This document shows, piece after piece, positions 15,281 to 23,319 of a stretch of 64,000 nt of DNA. The DNA comes from Hyphomicrobiales bacterium (GTDB lineage: Bacteria; Pseudomonadota; Alphaproteobacteria; Rhizobiales; JAJFHC01): positions 1 through 64,000 of the forward strand of contig JAJFHC010000016.1 in assembly GCA_021775835.1 (NCBI GenBank). Reading direction: 5' to 3'. The first letter of the stretch is position 1. Every line of letters starts with the position of its first letter. Under the pieces are notes generated by a model. That model was not told the DNA's origin and searched no databases. It was given only the letters and a program-made list of their open reading frames with translations. Position numbers and translations under genes: made by a program.

Positions 15281-16726
15281 CTACGCGCGCCAGCGAACCT
15301 TAAACGATCTGACAGACACTGGAGCCGGATCAAGTGTGCCGGGCAAAAGAAATTGGATCTCGACCTCCACGAGCACATGGGCTGCGAGCATCGCCGCCTC
15401 GATTGGAAAAGTCACTTGCACATTCCGGCCTAACTTCTTGAACCATTTCTTTAAAGTAACCACTTCTCCGGCAATTTCCAGTTGATGCGACTCGAAGCAG
15501 GCTATGACGACATCAAATGTTTTCAATCCAGTTGCGGATGGCATCTCGCAATCAATATCAAGGTAGACGAGTCCAACAGTCTCATGCGTCCAGATGGGCA
15601 CAGGTGCCCGGTAAGCCGATTCCAGATTATCGCGTTCCCATACTTCCATCCAGGAACCATCCTGGCGCCTAGAAGTTTTTTCGTTGCCTGAAGATTTCTC
15701 GACCCTCGACCTCCAGCGCCGCGCCCGTTCCTTGGTTGCCGCACCCCAACATGCTCGCACTTCCCGTGTTTCTGCGTCCCAGGTACTCGCCATGCCGAGA
15801 TATTCGGCTTGAAACAACTCTGTAGTGCTTCCGTTTATCCTGTCCGTCACAAATCCGGGAATCTCGTGCCCCAAACCTCGCACGATGTAGTCAAGCGCCA
15901 CTTTGGCGTAGACCCAGACGTCCCGGCGTTCGAGTTCGTCGAGAACGACATCCCAATCAAGGTTACCGTCGGCAAGCAAGCCGACCACATCACCGACCCA
16001 GTCCTGGGCACCATCTGGACTGTGAAGCTGACCATGGACGCAAGCCGCGATCAGTTGATCTGCTGGGCTGGGAACCAGGACTTCCAGCTTTCCCAGTTGG
16101 GTCCTTTGAGCCCTGGCCCAAAGTCCGTCATCGTGGTCGGGACACCGGTTGACGAGCAGCGAATGAATGTGCAGATCCACTTCATTTTTGCCATCCTGGC
16201 TAATGCCGATCGAATGGCGCGCCGACACAAACATTGTCTCCAGCCATTCCCGCGACGCATCCCAGCAATTGTTCCATCCGATTGCCGCCGCTAGATCCAG
16301 TACGTCAACAAATCGCGCCTTCGGAATGAGGACGTCAACGTCCTGTATGTGCCGTTCACCGCCGTGTGCACCACCGAGAATGCGCCTGCCCCCCCCTTTC
16401 AGAACGACAGCCGGAATGCCGGCATCATGGAGTGCCTCGAGTACCGGCAAGGAGGCGTTAAGAACGGAACTGCTCTTGGCCCAGATGTACCGCCGTATGC
16501 CATGAATTCTCGGCATGTTCTCAGCAGAAAGCCCCAGTTCACCAAGGCGTCGGGCAACGACGGCACACACGCGCATCTCCGACCAGCCTGCCCGGTCAAA
16601 GTCAGTTTCCCGCTCCCAGGCCGCCCAGGCCTGCCTGGCGACATCGACGTCATTATGAAAAGAGGCCTGAAGCAGTAGATGCATGGTCCCGGTCGGCCAC
16701 ATTGCCTCCAGGTCGAGGTCACTCAT
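15281..16726 (-). CDS. nucleotidyltransferase family protein (NTP_transf_5 type; HPr-rel-A set)
   Basis: 481 residues from ATG 16726, which overlaps the stop of the upstream GT2 gene by 8 bp (GAGGGC serves as ribosome binding site). The diagnostic part is VVLKGGGRRILGG followed by RHIQDVDVLIPKA: a nucleotidyltransferase fold with the G-G and D-x-D metal-binding residues of the uncharacterised NTP_transf_5 family. The last third is a different region with predicted beta structure. Proteins of this family are found with a PqqD-like protein and an HprK-related kinase, both encoded further upstream in this same run, in what NCBI models call the HPr-rel-A system. The substrate is unknown. It closes a six-gene minus-strand run starting at 20444. 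Confidence 0.75.
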   Translation of the reverse strand: MSDLDLEAMWPTGTMHLLLQASFHNDVDVARQAWAAWERETDFDRAGWSEMRVCAVVARRLGELGLSAENMPRIHGIRRYIWAKSSSVLNASLPVLEALHDAGIPAVVLKGGGRRILGGAHGGERHIQDVDVLIPKARFVDVLDLAAAIGWNNCWDASREWLETMFVSARHSIGISQDGKNEVDLHIHSLLVNRCPDHDDGLWARAQRTQLGKLEVLVPSPADQLIAACVHGQLHSPDGAQDWVGDVVGLLADGNLDWDVVLDELERRDVWVYAKVALDYIVRGLGHEIPGFVTDRINGSTTELFQAEYLGMASTWDAETREVRACWGAATKERARRWRSRVEKSSGNEKTSRRQDGSWMEVWERDNLESAYRAPVPIWTHETVGLVYLDIDCEMPSATGLKTFDVVIACFESHQLEIAGEVVTLKKWFKKLGRNVQVTFPIEAAMLAAHVLVEVEIQFLLPGTLDPAPVSVRSFKVRWRA

Positions 16727-17405
16727 GTGGTTGTTGCCCTCGGCGTTTGCGTTCGAGCGCCATGCGCGCAACCTTCAAATACCCAGCATCTCGTTTTGCA
16801 CTGCGCTGTGACAGTGATCCGGAATGAATGCGGCGGCGCAACACGACTTGGGGGAGCATCTCGACCCGCACATCGCTATCACGCATCCGCGCTATCCAGT
16901 CGACGTTGTAGCCAGCGTGAACGTCTTCGGGAAAGGCGCCTATCTTCGCAACTGTATCGCTTCGCAATAAAAGTGCGCCTTGAATCCAGCCGTCCTGGGG
17001 TTCCACCGGTATCGACCAACCTGCTCGCTCATCGACTGTCGAGGTCGGGCATGCAAACGACTCAAACTGCCCGGACACGCCGCAAACACCCTGATCTCGC
17101 TCCAAAACAGCCAGTTGCCACTCGAGCTTCCTCGGGGTCCATAGGTCGTCGGCATCCAGGAACCCGACTATCTCACCCTTGATCTCCGCCACACCGCGGT
17201 TGAGGGCGGCGGCGGCACCCATATGATTTTGACGAACTACCCTCACGATAGGCGCGGAAAGTGCGGGATGGTCCCTGGTATTGTCAACCGAACCATCGTC
17301 AACAACGATGATTTCATCCGGAGGCACTGTCTGTCCCAGGATACTTTCAATCGTCTCGCCAATGGTCCGGAATGCATTGTATGCCGGTATGATCACAGAA
17401 ATCAT
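16719..17405 (-). CDS. GT2 family glycosyltransferase
   Basis: About 228 residues from ATG 17405, which overlaps the stop of the upstream GT2 gene as ATGA. It is a typical GT-A fold: ISVIIPAYNAFRTIGETIES, EIIVVDDGSVDNT (first aspartate pair) and GFLDADDLWTPRKLE, the D-A-D-D nucleotide-sugar and metal site. It has no membrane segment, so it should be cytoplasmic. Acceptor and sugar cannot be told. It shares the basic C-terminal tail style of the next two GT2 genes but is clearly less similar to them than they are to each other. Confidence 0.88.
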   Translation of the reverse strand: MISVIIPAYNAFRTIGETIESILGQTVPPDEIIVVDDGSVDNTRDHPALSAPIVRVVRQNHMGAAAALNRGVAEIKGEIVGFLDADDLWTPRKLEWQLAVLERDQGVCGVSGQFESFACPTSTVDERAGWSIPVEPQDGWIQGALLLRSDTVAKIGAFPEDVHAGYNVDWIARMRDSDVRVEMLPQVVLRRRIHSGSLSQRSAKRDAGYLKVARMALERKRRGQQPHE

Positions 17406-18160
17406 GAACCTTCCCTCGGCCATTGTTCCAGATCACCGGTAAGGATCTGGCGATCCGCCGGCGGTAGCCCAAGCTGGCGGCGGCGGCGGACCGACTTCAT
17501 GGCGGCAAGACGAAAATCGGATATCATTCGTGGATTCCCGGCGGTCATCATCGAATTACCGTGCCTCCTGTAGTACAGCATCGGTTCGTCAAGTACCGCA
17601 AACGGGATCTCGAAATCTCGCATCCGCATTATGAGATCGACATCCTCTGCATAGAGAAAATCGTCATCGAACAGCCCAATCTTTTCGAAGATGTTCCGCC
17701 GGCAAACAAGTATGCCGGGATTAGGCAAAACGAAAGTCTCGGTCCAGGAACGGGCGTCTGGTCTTAGGGTTTTTCGATCGAGGCGATCGAACCTAATTGT
17801 TGTGCCGCCAACAGCATCCACATGAGGTTCACCCACAAGCCGACTCATTTGTGTTGAAAGCTTGTTTTTGGGCCAAAGATCATCGGCGTCAAGGAAGGAA
17901 ATGACCTCTCCCGTTGCGTAGTTCAATCCTACATTGCGTGCAGGTCCGGGCCCTTTGCCGGGATCTTCCAGAACTGCAATGCACGCGCCCTGTCCGGCCA
18001 GTTCACCGCAGACCGACGCCGTATCGACATCGTCAACGGGATGAACGACAAGTATCTCCTGGACTGAAATATCCTGGCGCATGATTGAAGCAACTGCATC
18101 AGGCAGAAAACTTGCCATACCGGCGCACGGGACAATGACTGATATGCTTGGGGTTTCCAT
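17402..18160 (-). CDS. GT2 family glycosyltransferase, tandem copy A
   Basis: 252 residues. The N-terminus ISVIVPCAGMASFLPDAVAS and the site SFLDADDLWPKNKL identify a GT2 family enzyme; FLYAEDVDLIMRMRDFE is the second conserved acidic part (E-D). It is a paralogue of the next gene upstream (18221-18961), with colinear similarity along the whole length and a C-terminal stretch of about 34 residues that is identical. This copy reads on for seven codons where the other stops: a TGG here corresponds to a TGA there. AAGGG lies upstream of ATG 18160. It lies between the other copy and the GT2 at 16719-17405, in a run with nearly no intergenic DNA. Confidence 0.88.
   Translation of the reverse strand: METPSISVIVPCAGMASFLPDAVASIMRQDISVQEILVVHPVDDVDTASVCGELAGQGACIAVLEDPGKGPGPARNVGLNYATGEVISFLDADDLWPKNKLSTQMSRLVGEPHVDAVGGTTIRFDRLDRKTLRPDARSWTETFVLPNPGILVCRRNIFEKIGLFDDDFLYAEDVDLIMRMRDFEIPFAVLDEPMLYYRRHGNSMMTAGNPRMISDFRLAAMKSVRRRRQLGLPPADRQILTGDLEQWPREGS
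17421..17565 (-). repeat. duplicated 3' end of GT2 genes (pairs with 18222-18366)
   Basis: About 145 bp at the 3' end of GT2 copy A is highly similar to 18222-18366 at the 3' end of copy B, with only scattered differences. The encoded last 34 shared residues are identical (SDFRLAAMKSVRRRR and onward to TGDLEQ). Upstream of this part the two genes are much less alike. Confidence 0.8.
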
Positions 18161-18220
18161 TCAGGCATCACCCTTGGTTCTGCCGTGAAGACGGAACTGG
18201 GAAAACGTTCCAGCTTCCGA

Positions 18221-18961
18221 TCATTGTTCCAGATCTCCAGTGAGGATCTGACGGTCCGCGGGCGGCAGGCCAAGCTGGCGGCGGCGGCGTACAGATTTCA
18301 TGGCGGCAAGACGAAAATCGGACTTCATTCGTGGATGCCCCGCCATCATCATGGAATTTTCGTGCCGACGGTAAAACAGCGTTGGCACGTTAAGCACGGC
18401 TAGCGGAACCTCCAGGTCACGCATCCTCAAAAACAGATCGACGTCTTCACCATAAAGGAAGTCTTTGTCAAAATACCCAATCTTGTCGAACACAGTCCGG
18501 CGGCAAATCATCATCCCCGAAGCCGGAGCCAGGCCGGTGGAAACATTGGCGTCGGTTGAAGGCTTCAACGCGACCTCGTCGAGCACATCGAACCGCGTCG
18601 TCAGACCACCGACAGCATCCGCATGAGGCCCTCGCGACAACCGGTTCATCTGCAAAGTAAGCTTTCCTGCCGGCCAGACGTCATCAGCATCCAGAAATGC
18701 AATGACTTCACCGACTGCCTGTTCCAATCCAACATTCCGCGCCGGCCCCGGTCCTGTATCAGGCCCTTGAACAACTCGCACTGGAGCCCCATTGCCAGCG
18801 AGGTCGAGTCCCACTGACTTGGTGTCGGTGTCAACTTCGGGATGGATTACAAGAATTTCCCGCACCGGAGTATCCTGGTTCAGGATGGAAGTCACCGCGA
18901 AGGGCAGGAAATGAGCCATCCCTGAACAAGGAATAATAGCTGAGACGGTCTCTAAACTCAT
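18221..18961 (-). CDS. GT2 family glycosyltransferase, tandem copy B
   Basis: 246 residues. Start ATG 18961 overlaps the stop of the HprK-related gene as ATGA. It has the GT2 elements VSAIIPCSGMAHFLPFAVTS, AFLDADDVWPAGKL and FLYGEDVDLFLRMRDLE. The 3' end is nearly identical in DNA to that of copy A (18222-18366 against 17421-17565), while the middle of the protein differs considerably. This suggests an old duplication with later gene conversion of the ends. Acceptor and sugar are not known. Confidence 0.88.
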   Translation of the reverse strand: MSLETVSAIIPCSGMAHFLPFAVTSILNQDTPVREILVIHPEVDTDTKSVGLDLAGNGAPVRVVQGPDTGPGPARNVGLEQAVGEVIAFLDADDVWPAGKLTLQMNRLSRGPHADAVGGLTTRFDVLDEVALKPSTDANVSTGLAPASGMMICRRTVFDKIGYFDKDFLYGEDVDLFLRMRDLEVPLAVLNVPTLFYRRHENSMMMAGHPRMKSDFRLAAMKSVRRRRQLGLPPADRQILTGDLEQ

Positions 18962-19998
18962 TTACCCAGATCACAGCAAAATTTGCGAAGCAAAGCAAAA
19001 AGATGATCTGGGTCGCTTCCCAATTCCAGCCGGTAGGTTGGCAACGACCGGCCAATATTCGCCAGTTTCGACAATGTTCGTTTCTCGCCCCCCTGTAGAA
19101 TATTCATGGTCGATGGCGCTAGCATGCGCAATCCATGTGTTGCCGTGGCAGATACGATCCGACTCCGGGTGCTGTTTACCACTTGCGGCACGAGAATGGC
19201 ATTCAGTCGAATTGAGCGAGCTAAAGCGTCCTCTGCCAGTTCGTTGATCCTGCAGAACTTCTTGCCGCCATGACTCTCCACGTCTGTCCAAGCAATGTGC
19301 TCCGACGGCGCAAGTGTTCTCGCCAAGTTGGCATCAACTTTAATGGCATCATAAAGTGCATGGACGACCGGAGACGGGCCTTCGGTGTCAACCAGGAGCA
19401 TATCATCGCCGGCGCTTTTGAATCCTTCTCTCAGAGCCCGGGCAGTTGTGGTTGATTTGCCCGCTCCACTATTACCGACTAGCAGGAGGCCAACATTTTC
19501 ATGTTGCAGACTTGCCCCATGGACGACCGCATGAGAGGTCGGTACGGTCATCCAGTGCAGAATGCGCCTCAGCGGTGCCGCCCATTCCCAACCCGGCATT
19601 TCCGAGCGCCGCGACATGAACATCATGCCTGAATTGGAATCCGCGTTGAACATTTCAAACATTCTGGGCAGTGAACTCCAGCACGCCATCAGCCCGGAAC
19701 CCGACTTCAAATTGACGTATTGCACGTCTGGCGGAAAGCTGTCAGCAAGCTTGATCACGTTTGTCGGTTCAAACTCTACGAAGTCCGTTACCATGATGGG
19801 AACACCATCGTCGGCGGCAACTTCGGCGTGCGCAATCGTGGGCATTATCGACGATTCAAGCTGCTCGCCGACAATCGACAGGGAAATACCATAGGGTCCG
19901 AACTTCAGGTTCCGGACACGGCTTCGTCGCTTACGATCAACCTGCTCGTCATTGAAAATTTGACGCAGTACGTCATTGTAATCCAGTGATCCGGACAT
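18958..19998 (-). CDS. HprK-related kinase (HPr-rel-A system type)
   Basis: 346 residues. A variable N-terminal half is followed by HAVVHGASLQHENVGLLLVG and the P-loop GNSGAGKST (175-183, Lys181), then GDDMLLVD at the Walker B position and a later basic region. This is the C-terminal kinase domain of HPr kinase/phosphorylase without the HPr-recognising features of true HprK. Relatives act in RiPP clusters (phosphorylation of lasso peptides) and in the HPr-rel-A gene set of unknown function. The gene lies 17 bp after the PqqD-like gene and overlaps the next GT2 gene by 4 bp, so they should be made together. The target of phosphorylation is not known. Confidence 0.82.
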   Translation of the reverse strand: MSGSLDYNDVLRQIFNDEQVDRKRRSRVRNLKFGPYGISLSIVGEQLESSIMPTIAHAEVAADDGVPIMVTDFVEFEPTNVIKLADSFPPDVQYVNLKSGSGLMACWSSLPRMFEMFNADSNSGMMFMSRRSEMPGWEWAAPLRRILHWMTVPTSHAVVHGASLQHENVGLLLVGNSGAGKSTTTARALREGFKSAGDDMLLVDTEGPSPVVHALYDAIKVDANLARTLAPSEHIAWTDVESHGGKKFCRINELAEDALARSIRLNAILVPQVVNSTRSRIVSATATHGLRMLAPSTMNILQGGEKRTLSKLANIGRSLPTYRLELGSDPDHLFALLRKFCCDLGK

Positions 19999-20015
19999 AC
20001 CGCAGCGCCTTTTTG

Positions 20016-20444
20016 TTACGTGATCTGCTTTGGCCAGCCCATGTCGATATCGACTTCGTGGACTGGATCAACCAGCATCATGTCGGCAAGATCTTCAAAT
20101 GTCTCCATGACAGGAGGGACGAAGTCACCTGAGAAATTCAAAGCGGCTGCATTTTCGACCTCAACAGTCTCGACAATAATCTTGGCCCCAACAAGGGCTT
20201 GTACGAATTTCTCCACATCCTTGCAGATCGCTGCTCTGTCTGTGCCACCGCCTTTGGTGATGGCTGACGTGATAGCATCAACGCTGCAGGGGGTTGCCAA
20301 CATCTCAAAGATCTGAGGCCCACTCCCTGAAAACACCGAATAGGTTCCCAACTTGAATTGAATGACAATTGTCTCGCCGTCAAATTCTTCGGAAGCCGTC
20401 GACAGTGAATCCACAACGTAGAAAGTCTGCATCGCATTTCTCAC
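20016..20444 (-). CDS. PqqD-like protein with conserved C-terminal tail (HPr-rel-A type)
   Basis: 142 residues. Residues 8-100 fit a PqqD-like winged-helix peptide-recognition domain: GETIVIQFKLGTYSVFSGSG, then the helix PQIFEMLATPCSVDAITSAI and AAICKDVEKFVQALVGAKII. After it comes an extension, DFVPPVMETFEDLADMMLVD followed by PVHEVDIDMGWP (108-138). A segment like this recurs, as far as I remember, in proteins of the PqqD/HprK/nucleotidyltransferase set. It may be the part that the other proteins act on; this is inference. It is the first gene of the minus-strand run, with 177 bp before the divergent GT2 at 20622. No asparagine synthetase or transglutaminase accompanies it, so this is not a lasso-peptide cluster. 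Confidence 0.72.
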   Translation of the reverse strand: MRNAMQTFYVVDSLSTASEEFDGETIVIQFKLGTYSVFSGSGPQIFEMLATPCSVDAITSAITKGGGTDRAAICKDVEKFVQALVGAKIIVETVEVENAAALNFSGDFVPPVMETFEDLADMMLVDPVHEVDIDMGWPKQIT

Positions 20445-20621
20445 CCGTTTCTGAACGAGTTGTCATAACAGACACAACCAACAATTCAAGGGCCGGCATC
20501 CATTATCGGGAAATCGGCCCATACTGTTCAGACAGCCGTCACACACACCGTTGCAGGATTGCTGCCCCCCTGTATGCTAGGAGCCAGAATGGGCAGGAAT
20601 GTCCGGAAATGAAATGCCACC

Positions 20622-21914
20622 ATGACTACAGAATTCGACCAGGTTGCCCAAACGTCACGCGAGCAAAGTCCTGGCACACAGGGCTTGTCCCCAGCCGCAG
20701 CACTCCCCGCCGGAACAGCAGGTAAGGACGGAGAAAGCGGTGACATTGAGCTTTCAATCGTCATGCCGTGCCTCGACGAGGCACGAACACTGGGCACTTG
20801 TATTGAAAAAGCGAGCTCCTTCATCCAGGCATATGGCATCTCCGGCGAGATCATTGTCTCCGATAACGGTAGTAAAGATGGCAGCCAGCAGATTGCAGTT
20901 GATGCCGGCGCACGGGTTGTAGACGCCCCCACAAAGGGCTACGGCGCCGCCATTACGGCAGGTATTCTCGCCGCACGGGGCCGTTTTGTGATCGTCGGAG
21001 ACAGTGACGGTTCCTACGACTTCTCGCATCTCGAAGCCTTTGTAGACGAACTCAGGGACGGCAAGGACCTCGTGATCGGAAACCGGTTCGAGGGCGGTAT
21101 TTCTGCGGGGGCTATGCCGTTTTTGCATCGCTATCTTGGAAACCCTGTCCTCAGCATGATTGGTCGGCTGTTTTTCCGCAGCAACGTGCGCGACTTCCAT
21201 TGCGGCCTGCGTGGCATCAGCAAGGAAGCCTTCAGCAAACTGGATATTCAGACGACAGGAATGGAATTCGCCTCGGAAATGGTCGTCAAGGCAGTGCTTA
21301 GGGGAATGATGATTTCGGAGGTCCCCACGACCCTCAGCCCCGACGGCCGGGACCGTGCACCGCACTTGCGAACCTGGCGTGATGGCTGGCGCCATCTGCG
21401 ATTCCTTCTGATGTACGCGCCACGCTGGCTCTTCCTCTATCCTGGATTGGTGCTGATGGGCGTGGGACTCTTCGCCATGATGGCAATTCTGCCGGGTCCT
21501 CTGCAACTGGGTTCAATCGTGTTCGACGTTCACACGCTGGTTGTTGCAATGGGCGCGATCGTGGTCGGAGGTCAGGTGACGCTCTTCTATCTGTTAGCGC
21601 AACGTTATGCTGTAACCACCGGATTGCTTCCCGAAACCTCGAGTTCCCGTGTAATTCAACCCTACATGCGTCTGGAATTTGTCGTTGTTCTGGGAAGCGC
21701 ACTCTTTGTCACAGGAACGGCCGGGCTGATTTACGCTGTCTACCTTTGGAGCATCACATCGTTCAGCCAGCTCAATTACAGCTGGATGATGCGTCTGGTT
21801 GTGCCATCGGTCGCCACAATGGCATTTGGCGTGCAGGCGGTGTTTGCAGGATTTCTCGGCAGCATACTGGATTTGAAAGTTAACTCGGTACCGAAACCAG
21901 GACCGGACTCCTAG
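20622..21914 (+). CDS. polyprenyl-phosphate-type GT2 glycosyltransferase with C-terminal membrane domain
   Basis: 430 residues. The N-terminal 40 residues are low in complexity. The GT2 domain follows: LSIVMPCLDEARTLGTCIEK, EIIVSDNGSKDGSQQIA, and the site VIVGDSDGSYDFSHL, then KDLVIGNRFEGGI. This matches DPM1/GtrB-like enzymes that load a sugar on polyprenyl phosphate. After residue 260 there are four hydrophobic segments that anchor it in the membrane. A product like polyprenyl-phosphate hexose would be a donor for the GT-C-like proteins in this region. Its stop codon overlaps that of the convergent gene in the four bases CTAG. Confidence 0.88.
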   Translation: MTTEFDQVAQTSREQSPGTQGLSPAAALPAGTAGKDGESGDIELSIVMPCLDEARTLGTCIEKASSFIQAYGISGEIIVSDNGSKDGSQQIAVDAGARVVDAPTKGYGAAITAGILAARGRFVIVGDSDGSYDFSHLEAFVDELRDGKDLVIGNRFEGGISAGAMPFLHRYLGNPVLSMIGRLFFRSNVRDFHCGLRGISKEAFSKLDIQTTGMEFASEMVVKAVLRGMMISEVPTTLSPDGRDRAPHLRTWRDGWRHLRFLLMYAPRWLFLYPGLVLMGVGLFAMMAILPGPLQLGSIVFDVHTLVVAMGAIVVGGQVTLFYLLAQRYAVTTGLLPETSSSRVIQPYMRLEFVVVLGSALFVTGTAGLIYAVYLWSITSFSQLNYSWMMRLVVPSVATMAFGVQAVFAGFLGSILDLKVNSVPKPGPDS

Positions 21915-23266
21915 AGATCATCAGTGTTCCCTTTGGCCGGGTTTGGGCGGAGATGATGATTGACCATCAAGAGCACAATCACCACCGCCACCAACAACAT
22001 TCGGTCATGATATCGGGGGACCCAACCGGATGTAACCAGAAACCCCAAGTCATTTGCATACAACGCTCCCGTTAGGATCAAAACCTGTTGCGACAGCTTG
22101 CCGGACCATCGAAAGAACAGGTATAGCGCCACGAGCGAAGCAGCTATGAAGACCAGGAACCTGCCCCAGGACAGGAATGAACAAACCGTCGAACCATCGA
22201 ATTTTCCGAGTCGGGCAAGCGAATTTGAATCGTCAGAGTTGAGAAAGCCCCGCCCCCGCCACGCATCCGGCAATGCGTTGCCATATCCGAAACCGTCAGA
22301 CACACAACCGTTTCCCCGAAACATCCTCGGATATTCCGACAATGATTTAGCCAGATAGTCGAACGGAAACTCCCTCAGCACAAACCAACCAAGTTTGACT
22401 CCGGCAGCATTAAACTCACTCCATGTCAGTGTTTCGTCCGGTGGCCCTTTGGCTGCCCTCAGTCCTGCATCCCAGAGATACTGGTCAACTTTGTCTATCT
22501 TCAACGCGCGGCGGGCTTTGACTTTGCGGTCGAGTCGGCAAATCTTTTCGTCTGGATAGCGTTCGCAAAACTGATCATAGGACTCTGGAACGTCATTGAT
22601 CACCTTTGAAGCAACAACCGCTGTGCCAAGTTTGGAGGGGAACCACTCACCCGTCCCGATATAGTTGAGGCTCGATTCAACCAGTATCGAACAGAACAAG
22701 ACGGCGACAATCAGCTTGGCAGAATACCATCTAAAGCCGGGAAAAAATATGACCGCCAAAATCAACGTGGACAAAAAGAGATATGGATTCAAACCGTGAC
22801 CAGAGACCGCGATGACACACAAGGCAAAGTCTATCCACGAAAAACGGATGAGCAGCAACAGCAGAGTCAAATAGGCCAGCGCTACCCAGCCATCCGGCAT
22901 TATTGATGACGTGAAGATCGGCACTCCGGCGGCGAAAGCGCCCACGAGCACAACCACCATCGACACGTTCGGCAACGCCACCGCCGAAAACCGAATGAGA
23001 ACAACGCCGAAAAGAACGGCATTGACCATTGGAAGGGCCCAGGGACCAAACACCGGAAAAATCAGATTCGCTAAACTTCCCGGGACCACCGAACGGCCAC
23101 TCGCTCCAAACGGATTCGCCCCGCCATAGCCTCCGGAGTCGTTCTGATACAAGGGAAACCCGTTGATCAGTGCCGGCAGTAGACCCGCAAGTACGAGGAT
23201 TGTGAACCAGATCCACAGTTGACCGTCAACTGCTGCCGGTTTTCGAACAACGACAGAAATTCGCAC
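21911..23266 (-). CDS. polytopic membrane protein, possibly GT-C-like
   Basis: 451 residues starting at GTG 23266. About ten hydrophobic segments are interrupted by a large soluble loop (about 215-335) with KVKARRALKIDKVDQYLWDA and acidic parts. The first loop contains YQNDSGGYGGANPF, similar in position to the catalytic loop of GT-C glycosyltransferases, but I find no safe family match. Given the surrounding glycosyltransferases, a role in sugar transfer or polymer handling in the inner membrane is a guess. It follows the big glycosyltransferase gene after 53 bp, with a terminator-like hairpin in between. Its stop codon shares CTAG with the convergent GT2 gene. Confidence 0.65.
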   Translation of the reverse strand: MRISVVVRKPAAVDGQLWIWFTILVLAGLLPALINGFPLYQNDSGGYGGANPFGASGRSVVPGSLANLIFPVFGPWALPMVNAVLFGVVLIRFSAVALPNVSMVVVLVGAFAAGVPIFTSSIMPDGWVALAYLTLLLLLIRFSWIDFALCVIAVSGHGLNPYLFLSTLILAVIFFPGFRWYSAKLIVAVLFCSILVESSLNYIGTGEWFPSKLGTAVVASKVINDVPESYDQFCERYPDEKICRLDRKVKARRALKIDKVDQYLWDAGLRAAKGPPDETLTWSEFNAAGVKLGWFVLREFPFDYLAKSLSEYPRMFRGNGCVSDGFGYGNALPDAWRGRGFLNSDDSNSLARLGKFDGSTVCSFLSWGRFLVFIAASLVALYLFFRWSGKLSQQVLILTGALYANDLGFLVTSGWVPRYHDRMLLVAVVIVLLMVNHHLRPNPAKGNTDDL

Positions 23267-23277
23267 CCTGTTACCCC

Positions 23278-23307
23278 AAAAAACCTCCCGGGCATGGTGC
23301 TCGGGAG
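23278..23307 (-). terminator. rho-independent terminator-like hairpin between minus-strand genes
   Basis: On the minus strand CTCCCG ... CGGGAG (23307-23302 with 23290-23285) forms a stem that continues inward with three more pairs after one mismatch and closes with a 3-base loop. It is followed, after GG, by six T (23283-23278). It lies just after the 1068-residue glycosyltransferase gene and only 11 bp before the GTG start of the membrane protein gene at 23266. Confidence 0.75.
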
Positions 23308-23319
23308 TGGGAGTTACTA

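Noticed and set aside
15281..20444. Lasso peptide or similar RiPP cluster
   Set aside because: PqqD-like and HprK-like proteins occur in such clusters, but there is no asparagine synthetase-like cyclase, no transglutaminase-type protease and no short precursor gene here.
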